64,000 nucleotides of DNA from Phycisphaera sp. (lineage in GTDB: Bacteria > Planctomycetota > Phycisphaerae > Phycisphaerales > SM1A02): contig WGMP01000052.1 of assembly GCA_016124975.1 (NCBI GenBank), positions 1 to 64,000 of the forward strand, written 5' to 3'. Below the pieces are notes generated by a model, which saw nothing but the letters and a program-made list of their open reading frames with translations, was not told where the DNA came from and did not search any database. Made by a program: the position numbers and the translations under genes. Position 1 is the first letter of the stretch. Every line of letters begins with the position of its first letter. This document shows positions 19,734-29,827 of the stretch, in pieces.

Positions 19734-20680
19734 TTCTTGCCTCCGAAGATGCCGTCGATCGCGTCGCCGACGCCCTTCTTGACCGCATCACCAGCGCCCT
19801 CGAGCGCCTTGCCCGCCTCTTCGCCGAGCTTCTTGCCCACATCGCCGAGTCCCTTGCCGACATCCTTGAGCGCGGCGGCCGCGCCTTCGATGCCCTTGCC
19901 GACCGCGTCCTTGAGCGGACCGCCGATCGCTTCGCCAAGCCCGTCGACGGCGCCCTGGAGACCGCCGAGGACATCGGCGCCGAGGCCCTCGATGTTGGCG
20001 GCGACGACCGCCTGCATGACGGATGCGATTACGACGCCCGACACCTCGCTTGCGAGGACATCGACACCGCCCTTCGAGGAAAGGTCGCGCAGCACGATGT
20101 CGGGGAGCTTCACCTCGACGACGCCGTCCTTGCCACCGACGAGGTTTCGCAGGTTGACCTGCACCTTCTCGAGGCGGAGCTCTTTGATGAGCGCTTCCTT
20201 CGACTCGCCCGCGGGCTTGTCGGCGGGCTGGTCCGCGGGCTTGCCGGCACCCGTGACCTTCTTGATGCTGTCGACGACCGCGTTCACATTGAGCGTTCCG
20301 TCGGCACCCTTCTCGATGTCGACCACGAGGTTCGAGAGCGCCACGCGGTCGATCACGATCTTCTCGCCCGTCAGGTTCCCAAGGGTCGCGTCGACCGCAA
20401 TCTCGCCGAGCGTGACGAACTTCACCTCCTGCGCGTAGCCCTTCGGATTGTCAACCTCGAGCCCGCGGATCGCGGTCTTGCCCGACATGATTCCGATCGA
20501 CGCCTCTGCGACCGATGTCTTCGCGCCGAGCGCGTAGGTGCCCGCTGCGGCGATGCCCGCGCGCGCGACCGAGTCGATGAGGAGGATGCCGCCGCCAACC
20601 ACCAATACGACGAGAAGGACGAGGACGACGAGGACTTTCGTGAGGGCGCCGCCACGGCGCGGGGAGGTCGAAGTGCGCAT
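19730..20680 (-). CDS. AsmA-like single-pass membrane protein
   Basis: This 316-residue protein has one N-terminal membrane segment (about 15-36, [20 protein letters not shown]) followed by an extracytoplasmic AsmA-like region: TALRG-type turn ([16 protein letters not shown]), [20 protein letters not shown] and [19 protein letters not shown]. The last 90 residues are Gly/Ala/Lys amphipathic near-repeats ([20 protein letters not shown]). AsmA-type proteins act in envelope lipid transport or biogenesis; the precise role here is unknown. It is first in the operon with the ureohydrolase and ROK genes. Confidence 0.75.
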   Translation of the reverse strand: MRTSTSPRRGGALTKVLVVLVLLVVLVVGGGILLIDSVARAGIAAAGTYALGAKTSVAEASIGIMSGKTAIRGLEVDNPKGYAQEVKFVTLGEIAVDATLGNLTGEKIVIDRVALSNLVVDIEKGADGTLNVNAVVDSIKKVTGAGKPADQPADKPAGESKEALIKELRLEKVQVNLRNLVGGKDGVVEVKLPDIVLRDLSSKGGVDVLASEVSGVVIASVMQAVVAANIEGLGADVLGGLQGAVDGLGEAIGGPLKDAVGKGIEGAAAALKDVGKGLGDVGKKLGEEAGKALEGAGDAVKKGVGDAIDGIFGGKK

Positions 20681-20758
20681 GGGCGCAGGATACGGCGTTC
20701 TCGGAGCCTTGGCACAGGTGCGCCACCCCGATCGCCGCGCTACCATCTGCCCCTTCCC

Positions 20759-21352
20759 ATGCAGGAACCAGACCTCAACTCGCCCGAAGCGAAGGCCGCC
20801 ATGGCGCATGTGCGGGCGCTGCTTGGCTACATCGGCGACGACCCCGACCGCGAGGGGCTCCTCGACACCCCCGCCCGCGTGGTCAAGGCCATGCACGAGC
20901 ACTTCTGGGGCTATTCGGCCGACCCGATCGAGCCCCTGCAGCGGACCTTCGGCGAGATCGAGGGCTACGACGAGCTCGTGCTCCTGCAGGACATCGAGGT
21001 CCACAGCCACTGCGAGCACCACATGGTGCCGTTCGTCGGGAAGGCGCATGTCGCCTACATCCCGAACGGGCGCGTGGTCGGACTGTCAAAGCTCGCCCGC
21101 GTGGTCGACATCTACTCGAAGCGCCTCCAGGTCCAGGAGAAGCTGACCGCGCAGATCGCGAACGCGATCAACACCACCCTGCGCCCCCACGGCGTCGCGG
21201 TCGTGATCCAGGCGCGGCACTTCTGCATGTGCTACCGCGGCGTCCGCCAGCCTGGCGCCGTCACCACCACCTCGAAGCTCCACGGCTCGTTCCTCACGAA
21301 CCCCGCCGCGCGCATGGAGCTCTTCACGCTGATCGGCCTCAAGCCGTCGTGA
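20759..21352 (+). CDS. folE: GTP cyclohydrolase I
   Basis: FolE converts GTP to 7,8-dihydroneopterin triphosphate, the first step of folate synthesis. The 197-residue protein has the zinc and active-site motifs [11 protein letters not shown] and [10 protein letters not shown], the QEKLT motif, and [19 protein letters not shown] with the second zinc cysteine. Length is typical. It is divergent from the AsmA-like gene with 78 bases between starts, and is followed after 77 bases by glyS. Confidence 0.97.
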   Translation: MQEPDLNSPEAKAAMAHVRALLGYIGDDPDREGLLDTPARVVKAMHEHFWGYSADPIEPLQRTFGEIEGYDELVLLQDIEVHSHCEHHMVPFVGKAHVAYIPNGRVVGLSKLARVVDIYSKRLQVQEKLTAQIANAINTTLRPHGVAVVIQARHFCMCYRGVRQPGAVTTTSKLHGSFLTNPAARMELFTLIGLKPS

Positions 21353-21429
21353 CGAGAAACCCGCGGGAATCCCTGCACTCGGGGCCGCGACCCGAGCCGA
21401 TATCCTGCGTTCCCCCTGAGGAAGCCACC

Positions 21430-22983
21430 ATGTCCGAAGTCACCTCCCCTTCGCCCACCCCCGCCGCCCCGAAGAAGATGGACGACATCGTCGCCCTCTG
21501 CCGCCGCCGCGGCTTCATCTTCCAGTCCTCCGAGATCTACGGCGGCATCAACGGCTTCTGGGATTACGGGCCGATGGGCGCCGCGCTCAAGCGAAACCTG
21601 AAGAACGCGTGGTGGAACGACGTGGTCGAGCGCGAGCTCATCGGACCCGATGGGAACGCCGTCGACATCGTCGGGCTCGAGACCACGATCATCATGAACC
21701 CGAAGACCTGGGTCGCCTCTGGCCATGTCGGCGGGTTCAACGACCCGATGGTCGACTGCAAGGAGAGCAAGCAGCGCTACCGCGCCGACCATCTCGCGGT
21801 GCTCGGCTCGACCGCCGCGGGTGCGCGGCTCTATGCGTTCGTCGAGAACGACGACGAGCAGCGTGCGGCCGCGACGAAGGCGCTCACCAAGTATGAGAAG
21901 CGCGACGGCCTTGACCCCGCGGTGCATGCGCTGCGCCCCTTCCTTTCGATCTCGGCCGAGGAGCGCGCGCGTACCGTCGGCCCGCATGCGAAGGAGGCGG
22001 GCACGCTGACCGAGCCGCGCATGTTCAACCTGATGTTCGAGACCCACTGCGGCGCCATCCGCGACGAGAACTCGCTCGCGTACCTGCGGCCCGAGACGGC
22101 GCAGGGCATCTTCGTGAACTTCTGGAACGTGGTCGACTCATCGCGCGTGCGCGTTCCGTTCGGCATCGCGCAGATGGGCAAGTCCTTCCGCAACGAGGTC
22201 ACGCCGCGCAACTTCACCTTCCGCAGCCGCGAGTTCGAGCAGATGGAGATCGAGTTCTTCATCCGCCCCGACACCGCGAACGAGTGGTACAGGTGGTGGC
22301 GCGACTGGCGCTTCTCGTGGTGGCAGAAGATCGGCCTCGCGGGAGAGAACCTCATCCTCCGCGAGCATGACCGCGACGAACTCGCGCACTATGCGAAGGA
22401 AGGCGCGGGAACGAGCGACATCGAGTACCGCTTCCCGTTCACGGCGCCAGGCTTCGGCGAGCTCGAGGGGATCGCCCACCGCGCCGACTTCGACCTGAAG
22501 GCGCACGCCACCCACTGCGGCAAGGGCGACAAGATGCGCTACTTCGACCAGGAGCGCGCCGAGCGCTACTTCCCGCATGTGATCGAGCCGTCGGCGGGCG
22601 CCGACCGCGGCACGCTCGCGCTCCTCTGCGAGGCCTACACGGCCGATCCGTCGCGCGCGTCGGGCGTCTACATGAACTTCACGCCGCGCATGGCGCCCGT
22701 GAAGGCGGGCGTCTTCCCGCTCGTCAACAAGGACGGCCTTCCCGAGATCGCGGAGCGCCTCTACCGCGACCTGCGCAGGAAGCACGCGGTCGAGTTCGAC
22801 GAGAAGCAGTCGATCGGCAAGCGCTATGCGCGCATGGACGAGGTGGGAACGCCCTTCTGCATCACCATCGACCACGACGGCGCCGCGAACGGCACCGCGA
22901 CGATCCGCCACCGCGACACGCAGGCGCAGGACCGCGTGGCGCTTGACCAGATCCCCGCGTGGCTCGACGAGCGAGTGGGCTGA
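21430..22983 (+). CDS. glyS: Glycyl-tRNA synthetase, dimeric type
   Basis: This 517-residue class II synthetase charges tRNA-Gly. It is the single-chain homodimeric type, not the two-subunit GlyQ/GlyS enzyme. Class II motif 1 is near residue 35-60 (SSEIYGGINGFWDYGPMG). Motif 2 includes GKSFRNEVTPRNFTFRSREF and EQMEIEFF. Motif 3 lies near GTPFCITIDHD. An insert with a cysteine-free helical stretch occupies about residues 130-200. The start at 21430 follows GAGGAAGCC. Confidence 0.96.
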   Translation: MSEVTSPSPTPAAPKKMDDIVALCRRRGFIFQSSEIYGGINGFWDYGPMGAALKRNLKNAWWNDVVERELIGPDGNAVDIVGLETTIIMNPKTWVASGHVGGFNDPMVDCKESKQRYRADHLAVLGSTAAGARLYAFVENDDEQRAAATKALTKYEKRDGLDPAVHALRPFLSISAEERARTVGPHAKEAGTLTEPRMFNLMFETHCGAIRDENSLAYLRPETAQGIFVNFWNVVDSSRVRVPFGIAQMGKSFRNEVTPRNFTFRSREFEQMEIEFFIRPDTANEWYRWWRDWRFSWWQKIGLAGENLILREHDRDELAHYAKEGAGTSDIEYRFPFTAPGFGELEGIAHRADFDLKAHATHCGKGDKMRYFDQERAERYFPHVIEPSAGADRGTLALLCEAYTADPSRASGVYMNFTPRMAPVKAGVFPLVNKDGLPEIAERLYRDLRRKHAVEFDEKQSIGKRYARMDEVGTPFCITIDHDGAANGTATIRHRDTQAQDRVALDQIPAWLDERVG

Positions 22984-23017
22984 GACGCGCCGCGAGCGGG
23001 CCGAGACGCGCGAGGCC

Positions 23018-25153
23018 TTACGGCGGCGACACGCGGATGCCGTCCATCTGCATGTGCATGCGGGTGCGCGAACCTTCGCCATAGCCCGCCGCCGCGAAGC
23101 GCACGATGAATGCGCCGTCCTTCGGCGCATGGACGCCGATGTCGACGAGTTCGCTCGGCTCGGGCGTCGGCGAGGTCAGTGCGATCTCGCCAGGCACGCG
23201 CGTGCCGTTCACCGTGACCGCGATCTTCGCAGCCTCGAGGAGCTGCGCGAAGCGCACCTCGAGCCGCCGCGGGCCCGCGTCGCGCGCGGGCACCACGAAC
23301 TCGATGAAGTCGCCGACTCCGATCGCCTGCATGCCGATGCACCACCCGTTGCCCCACGCATGCTGCGGAGAGCTCGTCCCGAACGGTCGCGGCGCCCAGT
23401 AGGCCGACTGGACCCACCGCGAGATCGGAAGCTGCTCGAACTCAAACCACTCTGCGCCAGGTGCCGGCGGAAAGGTCTCGCGAAGCGGCGCGAGGTTTCT
23501 CGGCGTCGCGACCCCGGGCATCGCGGCGGGGTCGTCGAACCCGACCCCGCGGCTTGCGCCTGCGGCGGCGTACCAGAGGACGCCGTGTGCGAGGCTGATC
23601 TCGCAGTCGGGAATGGCGGTCGGAGCCGCGACGGGAAAGAGCTCCATCGAGCCGACGAGCGACTGCGAGAACCGCAGCGCATCGAGCCTGCGCACGCGCG
23701 CAGCGCTCCAGCGGATCGCGCCGTGGTGGTCGGCGCGCGCGGGAATCGCGACGAGCGTGCCGCGCGAGAGACGCGGCAGCCCCGGAGCGCTGCCGAAGGC
23801 CAGATCGAACGACGGCCCCGCGAGCTCGTCGCGGCCGTCGATGCGCCAGCGGTCGTCGCCCGTCGGCCACCAGTTCGGCATCGCCGCGAAGTGGGCATGG
23901 GTCTCGGCGACGAGCACGCCACTTCCCTCGATGCGCGCGAGCTCGACCTCGATCGGCGCCGACACGGCGAGGCGGTTGTGAAAGCGGACGGCGCCATGCA
24001 GGAGCTGCGGCGGCCCCGCCGCTTCAGGAGGAGTGAGCTCGAGGATCGCGAGGGCGCAACCGAGCGGCGCTGCGCCGCGGTTCGCGATCGCGACGCGGGC
24101 GCTTCGCGCAAACGGCATGGGCAGGCGAAACTCCATCGACCCGTCGGCGCCGACCGCGCGGAACGCGTCCGCGGTCGGCCCGGATCCTTCGCCGAGCCCT
24201 ATGAAGTGCCCGAGCGGCATGCGGAGAGAGGCCTCGCCGTCGAAGTCGCACTCGACCCAGAGTTCGCGCACCGCGCGCAGCGCCTGCATGGGATCGATCC
24301 TGACCGCGAGGCGACGGATCACGCCGCCCGTCTCCACCACGCGCTCGATGCGCGCCGCCGGCGCAAGTGGCTCGGCGACGAGACCGGTGGAACCTGCGTT
24401 CGGACGGCTGTCCACGCGGGCTTGCATCGCCTCGCCCGCCGTGCGCAGCTCGGGCATCGATCGGGCGAGGTCCGTTTGTGCGAGCGGCGTCACGCGCACG
24501 CCCTCCGCAAACGCGACCGACTCGATGCGATAGAGGTCGGGGCGTCTATCAAGCGTGACCACGCACGAGCGCGCGAACGGAATCGGCAAGCTGCAGTCGA
24601 CCGTCCCGACGCCTGGCTCGGCGCGAATGGTGGGCGCGGGCCCGAGGGGCGGAAGGGGCTCGGGCTCCCACGACAGGAACGGCGCGAGGAGGGGCGCGAC
24701 TTCGCCCTCGATGTCGCGAAGCCGCCACTCGACCACAGGTTCGGGGCCCCCGTCGAGCCGAATGCGCAGCACCGCATCGCGCGTGCCCACCGTGGCGTTG
24801 AGCACGAGACGCGTCAGCGCTCCCGAACCCTTCAGTTCCGCAAGGACCCATTCCGAGCGGCCGTCGATGCGCTCGACGCGGATCGCGTTGCCCGAGTCGG
24901 CCTCGGAGAACCATGAGATCGGCTCGTCGGGCGCGATCGAGCCGAGGTCGCGCGACGAGTGGATCGCGCTCGAGAAGACGACACCAGGGATCGCGATGCC
25001 GCGCGACTCGTCTGCGACCGCGCGCACGAGCGAGAGGAAGTCGACGGCGGCCGCGCCGTCGTCGCCGCGCGGCTCGATGTCCAACTGCGCAGACGCCGCG
25101 CCCGCGATCGCGACGGTGCAGGCCGCTGCAAGCATGCGAAGGAGCCCCGTCAT
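23018..25153 (-). CDS. Secreted DUF2961-family protein (GH172-like)
   Basis: This 711-residue protein has a signal peptide (about 1-22, MTGLLRMLAAACTVAIAGAA) and then a DUF2961-type beta-rich hydrolase body with several signature stretches: RGIAIPGVVFSSAIHSSRDLG, RFHNRLAVSAPIEVEL, WPTGDDRWRIDGRDELAG and QSAYWAPRPFG. DUF2961 includes fructan-active glycoside hydrolases (GH172), so a sugar substrate is likely. ATG at 25153 overlaps the stop of the Ser/Thr kinase gene (ATGA). Coupling a secreted hydrolase to a kinase and sigma factor suggests it is an output of that signalling set. Confidence 0.72.
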   Translation of the reverse strand: MTGLLRMLAAACTVAIAGAASAQLDIEPRGDDGAAAVDFLSLVRAVADESRGIAIPGVVFSSAIHSSRDLGSIAPDEPISWFSEADSGNAIRVERIDGRSEWVLAELKGSGALTRLVLNATVGTRDAVLRIRLDGGPEPVVEWRLRDIEGEVAPLLAPFLSWEPEPLPPLGPAPTIRAEPGVGTVDCSLPIPFARSCVVTLDRRPDLYRIESVAFAEGVRVTPLAQTDLARSMPELRTAGEAMQARVDSRPNAGSTGLVAEPLAPAARIERVVETGGVIRRLAVRIDPMQALRAVRELWVECDFDGEASLRMPLGHFIGLGEGSGPTADAFRAVGADGSMEFRLPMPFARSARVAIANRGAAPLGCALAILELTPPEAAGPPQLLHGAVRFHNRLAVSAPIEVELARIEGSGVLVAETHAHFAAMPNWWPTGDDRWRIDGRDELAGPSFDLAFGSAPGLPRLSRGTLVAIPARADHHGAIRWSAARVRRLDALRFSQSLVGSMELFPVAAPTAIPDCEISLAHGVLWYAAAGASRGVGFDDPAAMPGVATPRNLAPLRETFPPAPGAEWFEFEQLPISRWVQSAYWAPRPFGTSSPQHAWGNGWCIGMQAIGVGDFIEFVVPARDAGPRRLEVRFAQLLEAAKIAVTVNGTRVPGEIALTSPTPEPSELVDIGVHAPKDGAFIVRFAAAGYGEGSRTRMHMQMDGIRVSPP

Positions 25154-28100
25154 GGCCGTGGCTCCTTCGGCTCGGCCGCCGCACCCGCCTCGATGATGCG
25201 CACGCTTCCGTCGGCGAATCGCACCGCCAGCGCGCGGTCGTCGGGCGACATGCAGAGCGCGACGGCCTCGCGATCGATGTTCCACGGCGCGAAGTCGGCC
25301 GCCACGAAGATGTTCGCGCCGAGCGCCAGCTCGAAGACCCCGAGGGCGTTGGCCCCCCATACGGCGAACGCGCAGCCGCCGTCGGCGGAGATCGCGGCGA
25401 CCTCGAGCACGCCGTCCTTCGCACGCGTCAGCGGTCGCTGCCACGACTGCGACATGGATCCGCGGCCGTTCGCGGTCAACGCGATCAACTGCGGGTTCGC
25501 ATCGCCACGCCCATCGATGGTCGCTACCAGCGCGTCCCCCTCGGGGGTCGAGGCGACGCTGCGCACCGTGCCCTCGCACTCGGTCGCCGCGATCCGCTCG
25601 GCGCGCACCGCCGTGCCCGACGGGAGCACGGCGTAGGACATGATCCGCCTGCCCGCGCCGACGACGAAGCCGCGCCGCGTGGGCGCGATCGAGACGGGCG
25701 CATCGCGCGAAGACAGCGCATCGATCGCCGCGTCGCCGACCGCCGTGCCCGACTCGTCGAAGAACCGCACCCGCGCCGTGTCGCGGTCGACCACGGCGAG
25801 CATCGCCCGCCGCTCGCCGCCGGGGGCGTCACGCTCGACCGAAATCACCGCGAAGGGCCGGCCTGCGATCGCCTCGCTCGGCAAGGGCCAGCGCTCGAGC
25901 CGCACGCGCGAGGCCTGCCGATCGCGGTCCCAGTCCCACCAGAACACTCCCTCCGCCGTCGACACGACCATGCGGCCGTCGCCCGCGAACGCCATGTGCT
26001 CGACGCGCATCGACGGCCCGCCGATGGCCGGGGCCAGCAGGTCGCGCTCGACGGAGATCCGCCTCAACTCGCCGTACGCCTCGCCGAGGAAGAGCATCTC
26101 GCCGTCGTCGGAGAAGTCGACCGACACCGCCCAGGATCGCGTCGCAAGCGTCCCCACTGGTTCGCCGGTCGCGAGATCCCACGCCTGCATGGTGCCCACA
26201 CGCCTGTCGGCGCGCTCGCCGCATCCTGCGAACACAAGCCCACGCCGCGGCTCGATCGCAACGGCCATGATCGGACTCGACGCAAAGTCGAGCCTGCGCT
26301 CCACCTCGCCGCGCTCGATCTCGATGAGGGCGACGGCGCCCTGCTCGGTGCCCACCGCGGCATGCAGCGCCCCGTCGATCCGCGCCGCATCGAGGCGCGA
26401 CGCGGTGAACTCGCCGAGCGGGATCCTGCGAAGCTCGCCCAGCCCGCCGAGGGTCGGGAGGCGCCACGCGTGGATCGCGCCGTCGCCCTCGATCGCGGCG
26501 AGGACGGTGTGGTCCACGATGCGGATGTCCACGACCTTGCCATCGGCCTGCGCCCACCCCGTCTCGACCCGCCGTGCGTCTCCGCTCGCGAGATCGATCG
26601 CACCGAGTTCTCCGCGCCGATTCGCCAGCGCGAGCGTCGACCCATCGTCCGACCACGCGAGCGCGTCGATCTGCACGAGCGGGCTTGCCAGCACATCGAG
26701 GGTTGCGCCGTCCTCCGTCGAGCACACGATCAGCCGACCATCACTCAGGAACCCGCGCACCATCCGCGCGCCGTCGGGCGACACCGCAAGCGCGACATCT
26801 TCCGCGGTGACATCGAGGGGCTTCCGCGTTCCGCCGCGAAGGTCGTACATCGCGGCGTGCCCGCCGTTGGCCGCCTCGCGGACGAAGACGCGATTCCCGC
26901 AGGCGTGGAGCTCGTTCGGGTAGTAGAAGACGAAAGACACGAGCGAGCCGCGGCCGAAGTGACGGTCGACCGCGCGCCACGCCCAGTTGCGCCGGCTCTC
27001 CTCGATCCGCTCCAGCGCCTGGATCGCGGCGATGGGCTGCCCGCGCCCGACCGCGAATGCCGCGGCCGAGAGCTCGGCCCTCATCGCATCGACCTCGGAC
27101 TCGACGCGACGCGCCGCGATAAACCGCTCCTCCGCGACGAGATAGCCCGCGTAGCCGAGCGACCCGAGCGCGACGAGCGCGAGGAACGAAGAGACGGCGA
27201 CATACGCGGGATAGCGCCTCGCGAAGCGCGCCGCGCGGACATGCATCGGGATCCGGCGGATCCGCGTCCGCTGGCCCCGCAGGTACCTATCGAGGTCCTC
27301 GAGCAGCTCCTGCGCGCTCTGGTAGCGGTCCACGGGGCGCTTCTCGAGGAGGCGCGACACCATGACCTCGAGGTCGCCGCGCAGGCTGCGGTCGATGCGG
27401 CCAATCGTCGTGGGGATCTCGCTGCGGATCACAAGCGCAGCGTCGGTCAGCGAGCGCAGCGAGAGGTCGTAGGGCAGCCTTCCGCAGAGCGCCTCGTACA
27501 TCATCACGCCGAGCGCATAGAGATCGCTCCGCGCATCCACCGTCTGCGTGCCCGAGATCTGCTCAGGAGACATATACGGAAGCGTTCCGACGACGGCGCC
27601 CTCGGCGGTTCCTGCGCTCCCGCCCGCAGCCGCGCCGTCGGCATGGCGCGTGCGGCCGAGCTGAAGCATCATCGTCAGGGTGCGCAAGGGGTCGAGCGCT
27701 GGATCGGCGCCCGTCGCCACGGACGCCACGCCGAAGTCGAGGATCTTCGGGTGGCCGTCGGTGGTCACGAGGATGTTGCTCGGCTTCAGGTCGCGGTGCG
27801 TGATGCCGCGCGCGTGCGAGTATGCCACCGCCTCGACGATCTCCGCGAAGAGCGCCACCACCTCGCGCGGCGTGCGCGGCGCCGCGCGGCGCCACGCCGA
27901 CAGCGACGCTCCGTCCACGAACTCCATCACGAAGTAGGGGTGCGGCGAAACCCCAGAGCGATCGGTGCCCGCATCGAGGATCCGCGCGATGCCCGGGTGC
28001 GAGAGGTGCCCGAGCAGCTTCACCTCCTGGCGGAAACGACCGAGCGCGCGGCTGCTCCACGCGCCGATTCCGAGCACCTTGATCGCCACCGTTTCGCCCG

Positions 28101-28437
28101 ACTTCGGGCAGGTCCCCTTCAGCACCACCCCGCCGCCGCCCTGGCCGAGGAGGCCCGTCACGGAGTAGTCGCCGATCCGCGTCGGGATCTCGCTCGGCGC
28201 CGAAGCCTCGTCGATCGCGCCGACCACATCCACGATCGTCCGCAGCGGGCTCTCGTTCCTGCGGTCGGCCTCGAGCATCTCGAGCACCTCGCCGCGGACC
28301 TCGGCCGACGGGTGCTGCCCGATGCTTGCGCGCGCCTGCGCATCGGGGAGGTCACGGATCGCGTCGAACAGCGCGGTCACCTCGCGATAGCGCTGCGCGG
28401 CGTCGTTCGAGGAGGGCGGGCGTGCGGAAGAGTCCAT
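25150..28437 (-). CDS. Membrane Ser/Thr protein kinase with WD40-like C-terminus
   Basis: This 1095-residue receptor-type kinase has an N-terminal cytoplasmic kinase domain (about 90-390): glycine loop LLGQGGGGVVLKG, catalytic Lys in VAIKVLG, HRDLKPSNIL near residue 214, DFGVAS and APE-like SPEQ. A membrane segment is near residue 416 (AVSSFLALVALGSLGYAGYL). The remaining 650 residues form WD40-like beta-propeller repeats outside the membrane. This layout is widespread in planctomycetes. It lies downstream of an ECF sigma gene (67-bp gap) and overlaps the DUF2961 gene. A start at 28437 is preferred over upstream in-frame options. Confidence 0.9.
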   Translation of the reverse strand: MDSSARPPSSNDAAQRYREVTALFDAIRDLPDAQARASIGQHPSAEVRGEVLEMLEADRRNESPLRTIVDVVGAIDEASAPSEIPTRIGDYSVTGLLGQGGGGVVLKGTCPKSGETVAIKVLGIGAWSSRALGRFRQEVKLLGHLSHPGIARILDAGTDRSGVSPHPYFVMEFVDGASLSAWRRAAPRTPREVVALFAEIVEAVAYSHARGITHRDLKPSNILVTTDGHPKILDFGVASVATGADPALDPLRTLTMMLQLGRTRHADGAAAGGSAGTAEGAVVGTLPYMSPEQISGTQTVDARSDLYALGVMMYEALCGRLPYDLSLRSLTDAALVIRSEIPTTIGRIDRSLRGDLEVMVSRLLEKRPVDRYQSAQELLEDLDRYLRGQRTRIRRIPMHVRAARFARRYPAYVAVSSFLALVALGSLGYAGYLVAEERFIAARRVESEVDAMRAELSAAAFAVGRGQPIAAIQALERIEESRRNWAWRAVDRHFGRGSLVSFVFYYPNELHACGNRVFVREAANGGHAAMYDLRGGTRKPLDVTAEDVALAVSPDGARMVRGFLSDGRLIVCSTEDGATLDVLASPLVQIDALAWSDDGSTLALANRRGELGAIDLASGDARRVETGWAQADGKVVDIRIVDHTVLAAIEGDGAIHAWRLPTLGGLGELRRIPLGEFTASRLDAARIDGALHAAVGTEQGAVALIEIERGEVERRLDFASSPIMAVAIEPRRGLVFAGCGERADRRVGTMQAWDLATGEPVGTLATRSWAVSVDFSDDGEMLFLGEAYGELRRISVERDLLAPAIGGPSMRVEHMAFAGDGRMVVSTAEGVFWWDWDRDRQASRVRLERWPLPSEAIAGRPFAVISVERDAPGGERRAMLAVVDRDTARVRFFDESGTAVGDAAIDALSSRDAPVSIAPTRRGFVVGAGRRIMSYAVLPSGTAVRAERIAATECEGTVRSVASTPEGDALVATIDGRGDANPQLIALTANGRGSMSQSWQRPLTRAKDGVLEVAAISADGGCAFAVWGANALGVFELALGANIFVAADFAPWNIDREAVALCMSPDDRALAVRFADGSVRIIEAGAAAEPKEPRP

Positions 28438-28504
28438 GAAGGCTTGGGAGACGCTCCCGTACTCGTCGAGACAAGAACCGAGGCGGGAACACCCAGCCGT
28501 TCGG

Positions 28505-29161
28505 TCACGGATTTCGCCGATTCCCGCCGTCTGCGCCATCGACGCACGGCGCGCGCATCTCCTTGGCAAACCACGCCCGAGCGGTCCTCCAGTCGCTGTC
28601 GACGGTCGACAGCGACACCCCAAGCACCTCGGCGATCTGCTCGTTGGTCAGCCCGCCGAAGACCTTCGCCTCGACCACCGCCGCACGGCGCGGGTCGAAC
28701 CCCTCGAGCCGCTCGAGCGCCTCGTGGAGCGCGAGGATCTCGAGCCAGTCGTACTCGACCGTTGCGGCCCCGGCCGACCTGCCCGCGACCGCAGCACCCC
28801 CCGCCAAGCCACCTTCGACCGACTCGAGCGAGACACGCGTGGCACCGCCTCCGCGCTTGGTGGTCTTCTTGGCGATCGCGTGGTTGATGAGCACCTGCCG
28901 CATCGCCTTGGCCGCCACCGCGACGAAATGGGAGCGGCTGCGGAGCGCCTCGGGTGAACTCGACGCGAGACGGATGTAGGCCTCGTTCACAAGGGCCGTC
29001 GGTTGGAGGGTGTGCTCGCGCGGCTGCCCCCGCATGAAGGCCGCCGCCAGCGCGCGCAGCTCGGCATAGACAAGCGGCGCGAGCTCGTCGGTCTTCGCGC
29101 CAGCGTCTGCGGCGGGCCCCTTCCGAAGCTCGCCTTCTTGATGTCCAGTGTCTTCATTCAC
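28505..29161 (-). CDS. ECF-type RNA polymerase sigma factor
   Basis: This sigma factor of about 218 residues has region 2 (APLVYAELRALAAAFMRG, TLQPTALVNEAYIRL, HFVAVAAKAMRQVLINHA) and region 4 with a helix-turn-helix (GGLTNEQIAEVLGVSLSTVDSDW). It matches the planctomycete ECF group usually encoded beside Ser/Thr kinases. The kinase gene follows directly, so signalling probably passes from kinase to sigma factor by phosphorylation rather than by an anti-sigma factor; this is inference. The GTG start at 29161 gives the normal family length but has no strong ribosome binding site. Confidence 0.88.
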   Translation of the reverse strand: MNEDTGHQEGELRKGPAADAGAKTDELAPLVYAELRALAAAFMRGQPREHTLQPTALVNEAYIRLASSSPEALRSRSHFVAVAAKAMRQVLINHAIAKKTTKRGGGATRVSLESVEGGLAGGAAVAGRSAGAATVEYDWLEILALHEALERLEGFDPRRAAVVEAKVFGGLTNEQIAEVLGVSLSTVDSDWRTARAWFAKEMRAPCVDGADGGNRRNP

Positions 29162-29248
29162 GCCCGCATGCACCCCGCGCAGTCCATCGTTCTGAGCCGT
29201 TTCCGACGGAGCATTCTCGGTTCTCCGAGGGAGACGACCCCATCGATC

Positions 29249-29293
29249 AAGTCCCCACCGAAGAAGTCCCCACCGAAGAAGTCCCCGTCGATG
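29249..29293. repeat. 15-bp tandem repeat, three copies
   Basis: AAGTCCCCACCGAAG at 29249 and 29264, then a diverged copy at 29279. It lies about 90 bp upstream of the sigma factor start. Confidence 0.9.
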
Positions 29294-29457
29294 GAACGCC
29301 CCGTGAAGGTAGCCTCCGACGGGACCAGCGCCAATCCGCCCCGATCGGATTGGGCGCAATCGAACGGACAGGCCTGTGGCCTGCCCGAGAACCCCGACGG
29401 ATCGTGCGGCGGAGTGCGACGAGGCGCGCGAAGCTTCGACGGAGCCCCGCGGCTCCC

Positions 29458-29529
29458 GCGCGCGGATGTCACCGCGCTGCCGCGCAAGAATGTCAGCGCG
29501 CTGCCGCGCAAGAATGTCAGCGCGCTGCC
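29458..29529. repeat. 24-bp tandem repeat, three copies
   Basis: Two identical 24-bp units (starts 29482 and 29506, beginning GCGCAAGAATGTCAGCGC) follow a diverged copy at 29458. Confidence 0.9.
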
Positions 29530-29827
29530 GCGCGGGGTCCTCCGAAGCGATGTCCTGGAGCGCGAGCGGCGGTGCGGCGGGCGCGAACGCCGTTGATACC
29601 CGCAAAAAGGCGGCGCGGCGCCGTGTGCCTTTCCGCAGCACGCGACGCCGCACCATCGAGAGTTCGGTTGTGGCGGGTTCGGTCCCGCGGGGCTGTCCGA
29701 TGCGCCCGACCGAGGCAGACATCGACACTTCGGGTGAGAGTACGAGAGCCGCGGGCGGAATCTCTCACCGAGAAACCGAATAGGCGCGCTTTTCCTCGAT
29801 TCGCCCCTCGGCCGTCGCCTCCAATGG

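Larger units (their letters stand above)
29162..29827. other. Intergenic region upstream of the sigma factor
   Basis: This 666-bp gap has two short tandem arrays (listed separately) and the palindromic stretch CAGGCCTGTGGCCTG near 29370. A 227-codon minus-strand reading frame spans it but is Arg/Pro/Ser-rich and has no recognisable domain. I call no gene. Confidence 0.4.
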
